Shown one piece after another: positions 22,533 through 35,466 of a stretch of 64,000 nt of DNA. The DNA comes from Proteles cristata cristata (Eukaryota > Chordata > Mammalia > Carnivora > Hyaenidae). The DNA is taken from assembly GCA_017311185.1 (NCBI GenBank), contig JAESUZ010005462.1:3100001-3164000 (forward strand). Direction: 5' to 3'. The stretch's first letter is position 1. Each line of letters starts with the position of its first letter. Both the position numbers and the translations under genes were made by a program. The notes under the pieces are model-generated. The model was given only the letters and a program-made list of their open reading frames with translations. It was not told the DNA's origin and made no database searches.

Positions 22533-24484
22533 GGACATTTTTATCAGAACCACTGAATATCTTTTACTGTTTCTTAGATACTTTAGATACTTATAAATAC
22601 ATTTATAACAAGTATAATCTAAATTTAGCCTAGACTAAGATTAAGACTGGGATTGGCAACCCCTTGAAGTTGAGACACATAACTAACTAGCTTTGAGAAA
22701 GGAGATGCGGTGCAATGAGAAGGCAGCATCACTTTTTTTTTTTTTTTTTTTTGTAATGTAGAATGAGGAATTTTGTGACACTAGAGACTTAGAGATGGCA
22801 GAAATACTCCGCTGAGCTCAGATTATGAATGGAGACCATGAGGTAGGAAGGAGGCATCTCCCCCACTTCCAAGTGAAGCACAGTTCCTTGAGGGAGAACA
22901 TTTCCCTGTGGACCCTCAGGACCTGTGCAGCTCTGAACTCTCAGAGGATCAGGAACCCACGTGGCAACCCACGTTCTTATGGAGGGTATTGCTGACTGTG
23001 ATTCCTCCCTAAATTAGTTTAATGCCAGGAGGGTGAGAACTTTAGATGACTGGTTTTGAGAATGTTAATAATATCCCAGGAACTCCTAGAATTGAAGGAG
23101 ATTCAGCAGGTAGGGGTACTGACTCAGCAAAAGTTGGACCCTAATGCTACTCTTATTTCCTTTATAGTTCTAGACTCATGGAATCCTGGAGAGCATGCAT
23201 TTACCAAAAAAGAAAAAAAAAAAAAAAAACTTAATAAATTGTTGCATCTAGTTAGAGTTTGAGCTCAGCCATTCTCAATGAATCCTTTTGCCATCTTCAC
23301 ACAGTCCTGGTTTAATGAACATTTCCAGTTATTGTTATGAGACATTCCTGGTCTGGACAGACCCTAATGATGAGTAAAGTAAAAATTCCTGGAATGAGCA
23401 AAATTTATGTTCAAGAAGGCTAATTTATGCCAGGATAGGCAGGTTATTATAATAAAACTTTTTAAATGTCTAGTATGTTTAAGATTTCTTAAAAGGCGCT
23501 AAAGCAGGATGCACATGAGAATAAGTAGCCCATAATGGGATGCAATTAAGGAAGTAAAAATACAATCTGATCACAAAGAAACACTTCCTGTTCATGAAAA
23601 AGGTAGGTAGGCAGCATAATTTTGTCAATGGAATAGGGGAAGCCCCAGTGCCCAGAAGATGTTAAAGAAGCCTGGGTTGAAGTACACAGGAAATGTCTCA
23701 ACCCTGGCCCAGGTGCCTCTTAAAATCCTAACAATGAATTTGTACAAAAGGAGCAAAACTTCTTTTTAAGGAAGAGGAAGAGGTTTCTCAGTGGAGCACT
23801 GATTAATTTTATTAGAGGCAGACAAAACAAGTATTGTTAAGAACCTTAGTACTAATATATACCCATGTGGCCAGCCGTAGGACTGTACACTCTCAGAACA
23901 GTTATTCAGATAACTGTTTAATCTGAATGCTAGACCTTTGGAAATGTTTCCTTAACCTACAAACAAGGGAAATATTCCTTATAGGAAGCAAATAGAAGGC
24001 AGGGAAATGAAATTATTTTTTAAAAATGAATATAATCTATTCTTCTACATCCAGCACTATAATGAGCTAATATAATTGAGAAAAAATGACATGTATACCT
24101 CTCTTTAACAGAGAAATCGAATTTTGTAGACATAGCTGAATATCACTATGTCATTTAAATTTTGTGGTCATGAAAATGAAATGGGTTTTCCTAGAATAGA
24201 TTTGAGGGTGGGGATTGCAGGAGTTGAGTGCTCCCCATGAGCTGGCTTTAGGATATGGCACCGCTGTCAGGGTTAGGTTCCTGGGGGTGGTTACTGTTCA
24301 CTTTGAAGCCTTACCTAGTTAGCTGCCATGGTGACTGCCCTGCTATACACTCCTTTCCTCCAGCTGACAGGATGAACATGCCCTGTTGCCACTTCCCTCA
24401 AGGTCTCTGACACTAGCTTGATGTTTTTAGCATATTCCCTTTTTCTTTGATGGGCTTATAAGTGTTTCTAAGATCAGAATTTTT

Positions 24485-24692
24485 TTTAAGTGTTTATTTA
24501 TTTTTGAGAGAGAGAGTCAGAATGTGAGCAGGGGAGGGGCAGAGAGAGAGGGAGACACAGAATCTGAAGCAGGCTCCAGGCTCTGAGCTGGCAGCACAGA
24601 GCCCATTTTGGAGCTTGAACCCACAAACTGTGAGATCATGACCTGAGCCAAAGTCAGACGCTTAACTGACAGAGCCATCCAGGTGCCCCTAG
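24485..24692 (-). mobile_element. CAN SINE, antisense
   Basis: Duplication GATCAGAATTTTT is perfect (24472-24484 and 24693-24705). Body with GAGAGAGAGTCAGAATG, and head complement CCATCCAGGTGCCCC. Confidence 0.93.
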
Positions 24693-24814
24693 GATCAGAA
24701 TTTTTAAGCACAAATCATTCTTGAGAAGTTTGGAGGGCTCCTGAGCTAATAGCTTGCAGTTTTAAGAAATTTTAATTTTTGGAACAATTAGTGATATTAA
24801 GATGATGGTATAAC

Positions 24815-25060
24815 ATAACAGCCAACACTCAGCCCTTCCCATGCACACAATGCTGTGTTTTTCACATTTTTTAAACTCTCATATTGAGGCTATTATAAAA
24901 CAGCTATGATTCTATTCATTTTATAGGTGAGGAGACAGAATCTTTGAGAGATTAAATTACTTTCCCATAGTAAGTGAAGGGTCCAAGATTTGAACCCAGG
25001 CAGTCTGACTCCAGAGCCCCTGCAGGTATCCATTACATTATGCTGACTCCTAAGATGGCC
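24815..25060 (-). repeat. MIR SINE, antisense
   Basis: Contains attttataggtgaggagaca, gtaagtgaagggtccaagatttgaacccaggcag and tctgactccagagcccctgc in the order of a reversed MIR. Moderately diverged. Confidence 0.7.
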
Positions 25061-25447
25061 TGTCTCCTCAGCCATGCTTCATTTCCCAAATGAGCTTCAT
25101 TCTAGTCATATCAGCTCCTTTTTTGACCTTCAAATTTTTCCTCAAGAGCTTTATTCCTGCTTGACATTTTTGTTTCTTCTTGACTTTCCTGATTTTTCTT
25201 ATTTAGTTTTGCTAAATCCTAAATTTAATTAGTGAAAATATGAAATGATGAAGCAAGACGTGGAAGCAAATTATTTTTCCTGAAATTTGTCATGTAGTTG
25301 ACATAGAAACGAGGGCAATATGAGACCAAGCTATCTTGAAACTAAGTGTATTAACTTTCAAAAACTGTTTTTCATGGTGGGTTTTTTTTTTATAGAGACT
25401 ATTAGGGAATCAATTACACTGCTGAATGATAGCTACCCTCACTTTTT

Positions 25448-26074
25448 TTTCCTTAAATAATTTATTGTCAAGTCGGTTTCCATATAACACCCAATGCTCA
25501 TCCCAACAAGTGCCCTCCCTCATGCCCATCACCCCTTTCCCCTCTCCCCTACCCCCATCAACCCTCAGTTTGTTCTCAGTATTCAAGAGTTTCTCATGGT
25601 TTGCCTCCCTCCCTCTCCCCAACCATTTTTCCCCTTCTTCTCCCTCATGGTCCTCTGTTAGCTTCCTCCTAATCCACCTGTATGTGTAAATATATGGTAT
25701 CTGTCCTCTGCGTGACTCATTTCGCTCAGCGTAACACCCTTGAGTTCCATCCACGTTGCTACAAATGGCCAGATTTCATTGTTTCTCATTGCCATGTAGT
25801 ATTCCATGGTATAGATAAACCACATCTTCTTGATCCATTCGTCCATTGATGGAAACTTAGGCTCTTTCCATGTTTTGGCTATTGTTGAGAGTGCTGCTAT
25901 CAACATTGGGGTACATGTGCCCCATGCATCAGCACTCCTGTATCCCTTCGATAAATTCCTAGCAGTACTACTGCTGGGTTATAGGGGAGTTCTATTGTTA
26001 ATTTTTTGAGAAACCTCCATACTGTTTACCAGAGGGGTTGTACCAGTTTACATTTCCACCAACAGTGTAGGAAG
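25448..26074 (-). mobile_element. Young 5'-truncated L1, antisense
   Basis: L1 3' end of about 627 bp flanked by a perfect 16 bp duplication GCTACCCTCACTTTTT (25432-25447 and 26075-26090). On the minus strand 25906-25658 reads the ORF2 C-terminus (segments MWFIYTMEYYMAMRNNEIWPF and ATWMELKGV) continuing into the 3' UTR, with the T-rich end at 25441-25460 as tail complement. The truncation removes ORF1, most of ORF2 and the promoter, so it is not active. Confidence 0.93.
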
Positions 26075-26384
26075 GCTACCCTCACTTTTTGGAATTCTTA
26101 ATATTGTTTGTACACTATCAAATGATTTTTAAATTTGCATTTTCATTGATGACAACAATCTTTGTTTTTACAAACTGATTTGAAGAATATTGGGGTTTGC
26201 AGCTCACAGACATTCATGAAGTTCATGAAAATCAAACAGGGGTCTCAAGAGCAATATGTGCAGACTCGAAAATTCAAGGCAAGACTCCATGGACAAAAAA
26301 ACTAATAATAATTGTGTAGCAGTATATGTCCTCACATATTATGGTTTAGTGTCAGCATGTCTTAAAATGTCTTCTATAATACTG

Positions 26385-26860
26385 ATTATTAGGTTCTCCA
26401 AAGAAACAGAAAAAAAAGGAGATATCTGTACATGTACTGTAAGGAATTGGCTCATGATTGTGGAGACTGAGAAGTCTCATTGTCTGATGTCAACAAGTTG
26501 GAGATTCAGGTGTAGTTACAGTCTGAGTCCGAATGCCCTGGATCAGGGACTTATACTTGCAGTGTAAGGAGGAAAAGGCAGAGGAAGACAGTTGCCTCAA
26601 CTCAAGCACTCAGGCAGAGAGGACGAGCTCTCCTTTTCTCCACCTTTGTGTTCACTTCAGGCCTTTGAGAGGAACACCCTCAGATGCCCACTAACATTAA
26701 AGAGGGCAGAGTGCTTTGCTTAGGCTACAGATTCAATCAAATTCTAATCTTATGGGAACACCCTCACAGACACACCAGAAATAATATTTAGCCAAATATA
26801 TGGTTGCCTCTAGGCCTGGTCAAATTGATGCATAAAATTAATCATCGCACTGACTGAATG
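26385..26860. repeat. Old LTR-like or other interspersed repeat
   Basis: Resembles a common mammalian repeat with ggttctccaaagaaacagaa, aaggaattggctcatgattgtggagactg, then late words ggcctggtcaaattgatgcataaaattaatcatc. I regard an ERVL/MaLR-type LTR as likely but cannot fix the class. Confidence 0.4.
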
Positions 26861-27857
26861 CCTTTTTTTTTTTTTAATCATTACCTAAATTTTCAGAAAG
26901 TGGAACTTATTCTTCATTCTCTATTGTTGTTCAGGAATGGTTTCTGTCTCTTCTCTGGTGTGCCTTAGATATGCTACTGCCATTTGTGTGCACATCAGAC
27001 TCCCTGGGCCTTCAGCTGAGAACCCCAAATAGTCAGGAATATCAAGAAAGCATAGATAGTAGTAGTAGAGAGGGACTATATAACAAATAAGAAAGTCTTA
27101 CTTTCCCTTCCTTGTGTTTTTAATTCCTTAGTATTACATATTTATTCCATATCAACGATTAAGGGTGGTGTTTATTGACTGGTAACCAATACTTACAAGT
27201 TATCCTTTATTTCTGATTATTCTTGCCCTTGGAGTCTGACCCTTCTTGAAAAATACTTCATAAACTGAAATCCAAACCAAGTATCAGCAATAGTTAATAC
27301 AGAGTAAGAAATATTAGTTGCTTTCCTTGGGTGAAAAACTATCATTTCTACTCATTTTTTAGGGTACTGCATATCTTTACTTTTCTGAAATACAAGAGAA
27401 TAACAGAAACCGTCATGAGTGCCAAGTAAGATTATTGTGGAAGGAGACACAATTGCTTCATTTTATAGATATTTGTCTTATCCCCCCCATTTTCTATCAG
27501 ATGACGAATTTGAATCAAAGCCCTTTTGAAGATTTCCTTACTTTGCAGTCTTCACACTGAAATGACCCCATGCCAGTACTGTTTTTTAATTTACTTTGAA
27601 CATGAAATTTGTATGAAGGGGCCCTGCTTTACTTCTCACATGTCACTACAATTCTGAGTCAAGATGGAAGCCAAAGAAGAAACTTAATCCAAGAGGTTCA
27701 GTATGAGCAATCTCAAATAGAAGTATGAACATTGCCCTTCTGTGAAATAGCTCTGTATATCAATTCTGAAATACAGCTCAAACGTAATATAGAATGATGT
27801 CAGATAAGTCATTTTTAATGTTAATAAAGTCATTTTATAAAACTGAGTTGATTTCAA

Positions 27858-28072
27858 GGCGCCTGTGTGGCTCAGTCGGTGAAGCATCTGAGTTCGGCTC
27901 AGGTCACGATCTCATGGTTTGTGGGTTCAAGCCCCATGTTGGGCTCTGTGCTGACAGCTAGCTCAGAGCCTGGAGCCTGTTTCAGATTCTGTATTTCCCT
28001 CTCTCTCTGACCCTCCCCTGCTCATGCTGTCTCTCTCTCTCTCTCTCAGAAGTACATAAAACATTAAAAAAA
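27858..28072 (+). mobile_element. CAN SINE, sense
   Basis: Head GGCGCCTGTGTGGCTCAG, B box GGGTTCAAGCC, tail CTCAGAAGTACATAAAACATT. Perfect 14 bp duplication TGAGTTGATTTCAA (27844-27857 and 28073-28086). Confidence 0.95.
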
Positions 28073-28496
28073 TGAGTTGATTTCAAAAAATTATTTCATT
28101 CTTGTATATATTACATGTATTCTCTCAAAACAGAAAGTTTGATTCTTCTGCATCAATCCCTTACCCCTCCTCACTCTCTACCTCTTACTATTAATAAAGT
28201 GGTCTACAGAGGTCCTGACAAACGCGGATGGTGAGAAGAAATTATGACTAAAATGTGTCAGAAGAGAGATAAGCTGCCTAGTATGACAGATAATTTCTTC
28301 ATCATTTACTGCTATCTGTAATTTTATCTTTATGCTTACTGGTATACATGTCCCTGTAAAACAAACATACTAGTTTAATCATTCCCAAGAATATGGAATT
28401 GTGTCAAAAGAAATAAAAGAACTAAGTTCATGATATACTGTATTTACCGATGAAAAAATATCCTATTCCTTAAACTGTTGAATACCCCTACTTCTT

Positions 28497-29220
28497 TCCC
28501 TATTCAGAAAATGTTTATTGAATACCTATCATGTGATAAGCCCTATACTAGACTCTGGTGAAAGAGATGAAGAACATAATGCTTGTCTTTAAAAGTCTCA
28601 CAGTGGGGGCACCTGGGTGGCTTAGTGGGCTAAGCATTCGACTTTGGGTCAGATAATGACCTCATGGTTCATGAGTTTGCCACCTTCATCAGGCTCTGTG
28701 CTGACAGCTCAGAGCCTGGAGCCTGTTTCAGATTCATTGTCTCCCTGTCTCTCTGTCTCTCTCTCTTCTTTCTCAAAAAATAAACATTAAAAAATTAGAA
28801 AAAATAAAAATCTCACACTGGAGATAAGTAAACTAAAAACTACAATGAAGTGTAATAAAAGCAAGTGAACATATGCAAGGGGTGATTGAGGAGCATGGAG
28901 GAGGGACAGCTCACCCATTGGTGAGAGGAGGACTCAGGAAATCCTTTCATCGAGGTGATATTTGAAGTATGACAGTTGGGGAACAAAATGTGGATCAAGG
29001 TGTTTCTCACAGAAGAGGGATGTGCAGAGAAGGAGGAGGGACCTAGGCTTGCTGAGGAACCTGTACGGTTGGCTGCAGCTGGAGAGAACTATGAAGTGGG
29101 AAAGGGGCAGGTGGAGAAGCTAGAAGGTGACAGATGACAGATCACACAGGGATAGTGTTACCACTGAAGAAAGAGAGAGTTGTGATCAGATTTGCATTTA
29201 GAAATTGTTTTTAAAACAGA
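28497..29220 (-). repeat. L2 LINE 3' region, antisense, split by a SINE
   Basis: Begins gaatacctatcatgtgataagccc (complement of the L2 3' end), continues after the SINE with ggagataagtaaactaaaaac and then gtgatatttgaagtatgacag and gagaaggaggagg in L2 antisense order. Related sequence may extend to about 30390, but too diverged to call. Confidence 0.6.
28606..28805 (+). mobile_element. CAN SINE inserted in L2
   Basis: Head GGGGCACCTGGGTGGCTTAG, tail TCTCAAAAAATAAACATTAAA. Duplication AAAAGTCTCACAGTG (28591-28605) against AAAAATCTCACACTG (28806-28820), two differences. Confidence 0.93.
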
Positions 29221-30639
29221 CTTCTCTCAAAACGAGAAGAGCATCTGGTAAGGAGTGGCTTTCTCCGGAAGAGAAAATGGTAGGGCCTGGACCAAATGAA
29301 ATCTTTCACTAAGTTGGACTTGTGCATCTGTGGGGAATCTAGGTTTAGAAATGTCAAAAGTCATAGTAGGCTTGAGCAAAATAATTAGAGTTAGATGGCA
29401 ATTTGGGTGTATATTACCCAAGTGTGGGAATGTCAGAAATGTAACTGGCCTGACCTTAGTGACAACTGGAACCAGAAGTCACATATCTTCAGGGTGTTCT
29501 CTCTTTGTTTCATCTCCATTTTCCTTTTCTTGGTTTTGTCTTTTTAAACCACTTTCTTCTATGAAGCCAGAACTAGGATCACTACCAGCTTTAACTCTCA
29601 CTATGCTAAAGGAAAAAAGATTTTCTCCCTCAGCTCTATTTAGAGAAAGCCAAGGGCAGGAGTCTAATTGACCTGTCATGATGGGGTGTCGATCCCTCAA
29701 CCAATCACTGTAGCTGTGGTTCTTTGTTTGGGTCAACATGGGTTTGGTTCATGCTCTTGAATAAACCAGTGCAGTCAGAAAGGCAGAGTCAGTACATTGC
29801 CATTAGGACCAGGCAAAGAAGGTAGAGACACAAAAAATGTCCTTTGGGAGAATCTACAAATTAGGCAGCCATCATTATTGTGGTCTACTAAAGGCTTGAT
29901 TTGGGAGTTCTGTAGGAATGTCTGAGAAGTAGAAGCAGTAGGAGTTGGGCAGTTGACTGGCAAATGTGAATGAGAAAGACAAACGGGAGTCCCAGGTAGC
30001 CGGGTAGATAGTAAGCCCATTCATCACACAGTGACACCTAAAACATATGTCAGCTGAGATAAAGGAGACATGAATGAGATAAAGATTATATCCCCTGAGG
30101 TGAGTAGGAGGAAAACCCAATGGAAACTTACAGGTCACATAAAAGGATTACCAGCCAGGCCGCAGGAGCTTAGCTTGAGTTGGAGAGCATAATTAGAATA
30201 GGTATGTTCTCCCACAGCACTCAGGCCACAACATAGGAGGAAAGGCATTGATATTGATATGACATTTTGCAGAATATGTGAAGTTGAACAGCTAGGAGTG
30301 CAAAGGAATTAAGGGTATAGCAACAAAATGGTTGATGTGATGGCTCATTATATGAAAAAGAAGGAAATAAAGACTGGGGGATCTGCATGAGCAAGAGACT
30401 GGGAGTTCTGTGTGCTTGGAGAACAGGTATAGTGCTGCTGTAAGGTTGGACATTGTGGACAGGAGGATAAATCATATAGCAGAGGGGAGTGTTTGTTTAA
30501 CATCTGAGGGGGGACTAGAAGCCCTCAGAGGGAACATCTGCACATTTTTTAATCTAATTTTTGTTGTGTACCCTCCTATGCCCATGGATGAGTTGTCTGG
30601 AGAGCTTAACATTCATCCACTAGGCCCTGTTTGTAATCA

Positions 30640-31220
30640 CCACCCCAAAGACGTGACACCAGCAATTTTCACCTCTCTCCTGGATCATTTCTCCCTCACC
30701 ACTAAACACCTCGCTTCAGCATGCAAAGATGTTACTTTTTGTCCCATCTTGAAATTAAATTTTCTCAGTCTCTCCTCCATTCTCTCTTTAACCCTCTCAC
30801 CCATCAGATTTATGACTACATTCCTGTGAGGCTCTCTGATCAGGGTCGCCAGTCACCTTGATTCTGCCATACCCATTGGTCATTTTTCCATCTGTCCCCT
30901 GTCTTCCTCCCTGACCTACAGTCGTGTTGATTAACAACCTCCTGGGCACGCGCTTTCCAGACTTTCCGGATTCTTCCATTCTCTTGTTTTCCTTCAGCCT
31001 CACTGCTTCCTCCTCATCTGTTTGACCTCTAAATGTTGTAGTGTCAGTAGATTCAGTTCTTGGACCATTTCTGTTTTCTTGCTCACTTCCCTCTCTTGGT
31101 GGTCTCAGCCAGTTTCAGGACTTGAAATACCATCCACACATCAATGGTTCCCAAATGTGTGCTTTCACCTAGACCCTCCTCGGGAGGCCAGACTCATATA
31201 TTCACTTTGACTTTAGATGA
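30640..31220 (+). repeat. L2 LINE, sense, opposite to the previous L2
   Basis: Contains ctcctcatctgtttgacctctaaatgttgtagtg, agttcttggaccatttctg, ggtggtctcagccagtttcagg and aaataccatccacacatc in the order of internal L2 3' sequence read on the + strand. Faces the antisense L2 at 28497-29220. Confidence 0.55.
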
Positions 31221-31411
31221 AGACTCTCCCTGTCTCATCATGATTTAAATATTTCATGTTTATTAGTTCTCTGATAGTTTCATCAGTGTATCAAATGAAT
31301 GGACAGACTTAAAATAACATTGTATCTGTGGGTAAGGTAAGCGTTTATATATAAATTGGTTCTAATTTTGTGGGATTTTGTCTTTGTCAGGGTTGGTTTG
31401 TTTGACTAAGG

Positions 31412-31606
31412 CAGTCATTCTCAAGGAGGGGGGCAGTTTTGTTTCCCCAGGGGACATTTGGCAATGTCTGGAGACATTTTTGGTTGCCACTGCTGAGAAG
31501 GGGGTGCTACTAGCGTCTCTTGGGTAACAGCCAGGGATGCTGCTAAACACTCTGCAATGCACAGGACAGCCCCAAATGTCAATAGTGCCGAAGCTGAGAA
31601 ACCCTC
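31412..31606. mobile_element. Old hAT-type DNA transposon fragment
   Basis: Better preserved copy of the repeat at 18332-18570: cagtcattctcaagg, ccaggggacatttggcaatg, ctggagacatttttggttg, ggatgctgctaaacactctg and gtgccgaagctgagaaacc. Confidence 0.65.
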
Positions 31607-33459
31607 AAAATGAGGATTCGTGAATTTGAATCATCTTAACTCTCAGTAGAACAGGCATTGAACATTTGATGCAAAGAGCAAAGTAGCTTGAACCTTTCTC
31701 TTTAAACATGTATTTATGAATAATTGCCAAAAGGTGGTAGCTATCCTCAACAAATGCACATTGTGAATGGTCCTCTTGTAAGCCTGAGATTCCTTTAAGC
31801 ATGCCTGTTGGATTTTGAGTACCTGCAGTTAAATAGTGTTGCTCTTGGCAGGACTTGGTGAGCAAATGAGGTATGAGCTCTCTGATCTCCGCAGTCTGCT
31901 CAGTCAGCCATGACCTTCCCAGTGTCTCTTCTTTCTACACCCTGTCTGCAGCGAGCCACAGCCCAGGCAGTTCCCAGTGGGGTGGCCAGAGACTACCACA
32001 GGGGGGGAATGCAGGGCCCCAGGGCAGAGGTTCATGAGGGGTTCAGGATAAATTGGAATGATTTCTGTTTTGCAATGAATAGCATCCAAATGGGCTTTGT
32101 ACTTTATCTAACTCCAAAAAAATCTTTAAATCTAAAGCTTTTGGATGAAGTACTGGGCAGTGAAATAGAACGTTTCTTACAGAAAGTGTGGTTACTTCAC
32201 GTACTATTTGGATGCTGACATGGATATATTTTGCATGTATTTATATGTAGGTGTTCACACATACACAGTTATGTGTACATGTACACATACAAACAATGAA
32301 AATTGCCATACAATCACAGCTACTTTGATTCTTCGGAGTCAGACAGTGTACTGGCAGGGAGAGAATGAAATATGTGTTTGAAAAAGCAGTTTTGTTTAAT
32401 GTGATAAGCAGAATTATCCCTCATAGGAATTACTGTATCTCCCTCCGTGTTTCTTCCCTTAGTTCTACTGAATCATCCTAAAATCTCTGTTGTTGCATTT
32501 TATATGTTATAAAAACAAAAATAAAAGCAAAACCTCTATTGAAGGGTAATACATTATGGTCAACATGGTGATTTAACAGTTAATCTCATTCTTTAATTTC
32601 AATAAGTATGCTGCTATTCATGTCTTGAAGTTTAATGCTGATAATTTATAGTATATGTTTTATAAACTTTGTCAGTTCTTCTTTTCCTTAAAATTTTGTT
32701 TTAGGAGATATTTGACTGGAAATATTATTGGTATACTTTAGGTATTATAGTAAAAAGTTTAACAAGGCAGATGTGTGTGTATGCATGTACACACACATAG
32801 ATGTAAGGATTAGATATAAGAACAAAGCCAGGAAATTAAGAATTTGGCCTTAGTTCTATATCTGAGCTGCCTCCTGTGTGTTGGTGATGGAATGATCTCA
32901 CAGCAGGTCTTAATCATCTGTTCTCACAGGAAGTGAGGCCCAGTGTACAGGGGAAGAACCATAAGACAAGATGATCTTCTTTCAGAATTCCATAAAGAAA
33001 AAAAAAGCATATTTGCCTGTTGTGTGAAAAAAATCATTAAAAGTGATTGTATTTGAACCAGAGATATACATACATACACATTGAACAGACATACTCCATT
33101 TAAAAGAAAGCATAAAATAAAATTTTTCTGAATGTCTAGTATGAAAATAAAAATATGTGTGGGGTAGAATAGTTACTTGCTTTGCATGCAGATATGCAGA
33201 GCAAATAATTTAATATCTTTATTTCTCTAAATCCATCTTCATCTTCCTGACAATTTCCTCCCATCGGTAAGTGGGCACCACTAGGGGCCCCAAAGTGGTA
33301 TCCAGTTCTGTTTACCTAGTGTGATGCAGTGATTTTAACAGACTTTAGATAATGCCCAGCCTGTTTTATTAGAAGGCTCAGATTTTGGCCTTAGACAGCA
33401 ACAAAGTAGAAGAGTATTAACCTGGGCACTGTGGAAACTGGTTGCCAGGGTTAACATCT

Positions 33460-34570
33460 CCTAGCTTCCATCAGAAATAAACATAGACCCTCTCAGGAGG
33501 AAACAGTCATTCTCAGACATGTCGTCTGGTTTCCAGAAGATTAAGAATAGAAGTATGAGCTCTGAGTGTCATCAAATGCACAAGGAAACAAGCTACCATC
33601 AGTCAAAGTCAGGAGGAGAAAAACAAGAAATTAGCCCCCCAAGAACTTTAAATAGAGAATTATCAAATTCAGAATATAAAATTACTAAGACATCTCTAGG
33701 TAAATAAATTGATAAATCACAAAAAATAAATAAGCAACAACAGAATAAAAATTCTCAGGCAGATTTGGAGGAAAAAAAAAAAACAAAGAGAACTTTAGAC
33801 ATAAAAGAAAATTATTATAAAAATAATTATATTGCTGACTTAAAAATATTAGACTGCTGAAGGAAAATTACATGGATCTCAGGAAATTACCCAGAAAATT
33901 GCAGAGAAGGATTAAGAGATGAAAATTATTTTTAAAAAAATAAAAAGAAGAAGGGGAAGAAAGGGAAGAGGAAGAAGAAGAGGAAGAAAGAAGTTAAGAC
34001 ATTGGCAGGTAAAATGAGAATGTCTAACATTCCTTCCCAGAAGGATGTAGTAAGAGAAAAGAAAACAGAATAGAGTGAAGAAAGGCAATATTGGAAGAGA
34101 TGGTTACTGAGAGATTTCCAGGCCTGCTATAAGAGACACCGATAAAGAAGCATTGTGTGCATCATGCAGAAAACCATATCTAGACACATGGAATTGAAAT
34201 TCTAGAATACCGGAGACAAAGAGAGAATCTTTAATGGGAGGAAGAAATATGACCTACTAAGGAATAAGAGAATAGCTCACACTTACCAATAGCAAAAAAT
34301 GGAAACCAGAAGACAATGGAATAATACCTCCAGCATGCTCAGAGAAAACAATTTGCACCCTGCAGTTGTGAAATTAGCCAAATTATCTTTCAAATATGAG
34401 CCAATTTCTCTACATTAAAGGAATTTCAAAAGGGTACATTTTCAAAAGAAAGGAAATTATGCCAGAAGAAAATTTCAAGAAGGAATGATGAAAAGGGAAA
34501 TTGGTAAATATGGGAATATGCATGGCATTTCCAGTCCAAAATTACAAATAGATGTGTATTCTTTGAAGGA
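33460..34570 (+). mobile_element. Old L1/HAL1-like block, coding capacity lost
   Basis: A-rich degraded sequence in the order of old L1/HAL1 elements: ttggaagagatggttactgagag, cacatggaattgaaattctag, aatggaaaccagaagacaatggaataat, aattatctttcaaatatgag and caagaaggaatgatgaa. Contains a simple GAA/GGAA tract at 33945-33995. Many stops. Confidence 0.65.
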
Positions 34571-34779
34571 GAGACCCAGGGAGCTATTCAGATTAACTGA
34601 AGCAAACTTGCAGAGTTAAAATAGAGAAGAAACTTTCTTTGTTACCTTTAAATTAACCTTTTGCAACCGGATACTGTTTGTTGTGCTCATGAAAGATATC
34701 ATTTTCTTAACATGCTATTAAAATAATATAACAATGCTTGATTTATGTTTATCATTTTCTCAAATATTCTAATCTGTGA

Positions 34780-35230
34780 TCCTTATAGTGTATTGAGTGA
34801 CCCCAAAAAGATCTGCTTACTTCCTAATTCCAGAAACTTGTGTACGTGATCTTATTTGGAAAAAGGATCTTTACAGATGTAATTCAATTAAGGATCTTGA
34901 AATGAGGAGATAATCCTGGATTACCAGGATCTTAAATTCAATGAAAAGTGTTCTTACAAGAAATGGAGAGGTGAAGATCTAGATATAGGGAGAGGATGGA
35001 GGAAGAGATTGGAGTGATGCAGCCAGAAGCCAAGAATAAAGAATGCCTGGAACCATCAGATGCAGAAAGAGGCAAAGGAAGGTTTATCCCCTAGACTTCC
35101 CAGAAGGAACATGGCCCTGTTAAATTTCAGACTTGTGTTTCTAAAACTGTGAGAGAATTAAATTTCAGTTGTTTTAAGTCCCCTGGTTTGTAGTAATTTG
35201 TTATAGCAGCCACAGGAAATTCATACAGTT
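34780..35230. repeat. MaLR/ERVL-type LTR-like repeat
   Basis: Words in order: ctgtgatccttatagtgtattg, gatcttatttggaaaaaggatc, tttacagatgtaattcaattaagg, agattggagtgatgcagccag, cttcccagaaggaacatggcc, tcagttgttttaagtcccc, tttgttatagcagccacagg and a final aattcatacag. Class from general familiarity; subfamily not assigned. No retroviral coding region is attached. Confidence 0.45.
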
Positions 35231-35380
35231 CCTAAAGGTTAGTTAAATTTATACTTTTCTCAAACAGAATAAAATGAAACAAACAAAAAAAACTCCACCA
35301 GATTCAATTAAAAAATTTAATTGTCTGCTGTAATACAGTATTGAAGCCAGTTTCTCTACACATGCCATCTTCTTCCCTTG

Positions 35381-35466
35381 TTTTTTGTTTTTTGTTTTTT
35401 GTTTTTTGTTTTTTTGGTGGTGGTGGTGGTTTTTGTTTGTTTTTTGTTTTGTTTTGTTTTGTTTTT
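35381..35466. repeat. GTTTT-rich simple repeat
   Basis: Alternating GTTTTTT and GTTTT units interrupted by GGTGGTGGTGGTGG at 35416-35430. Likely expanded from the tail of the adjacent insert. Confidence 0.8.
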
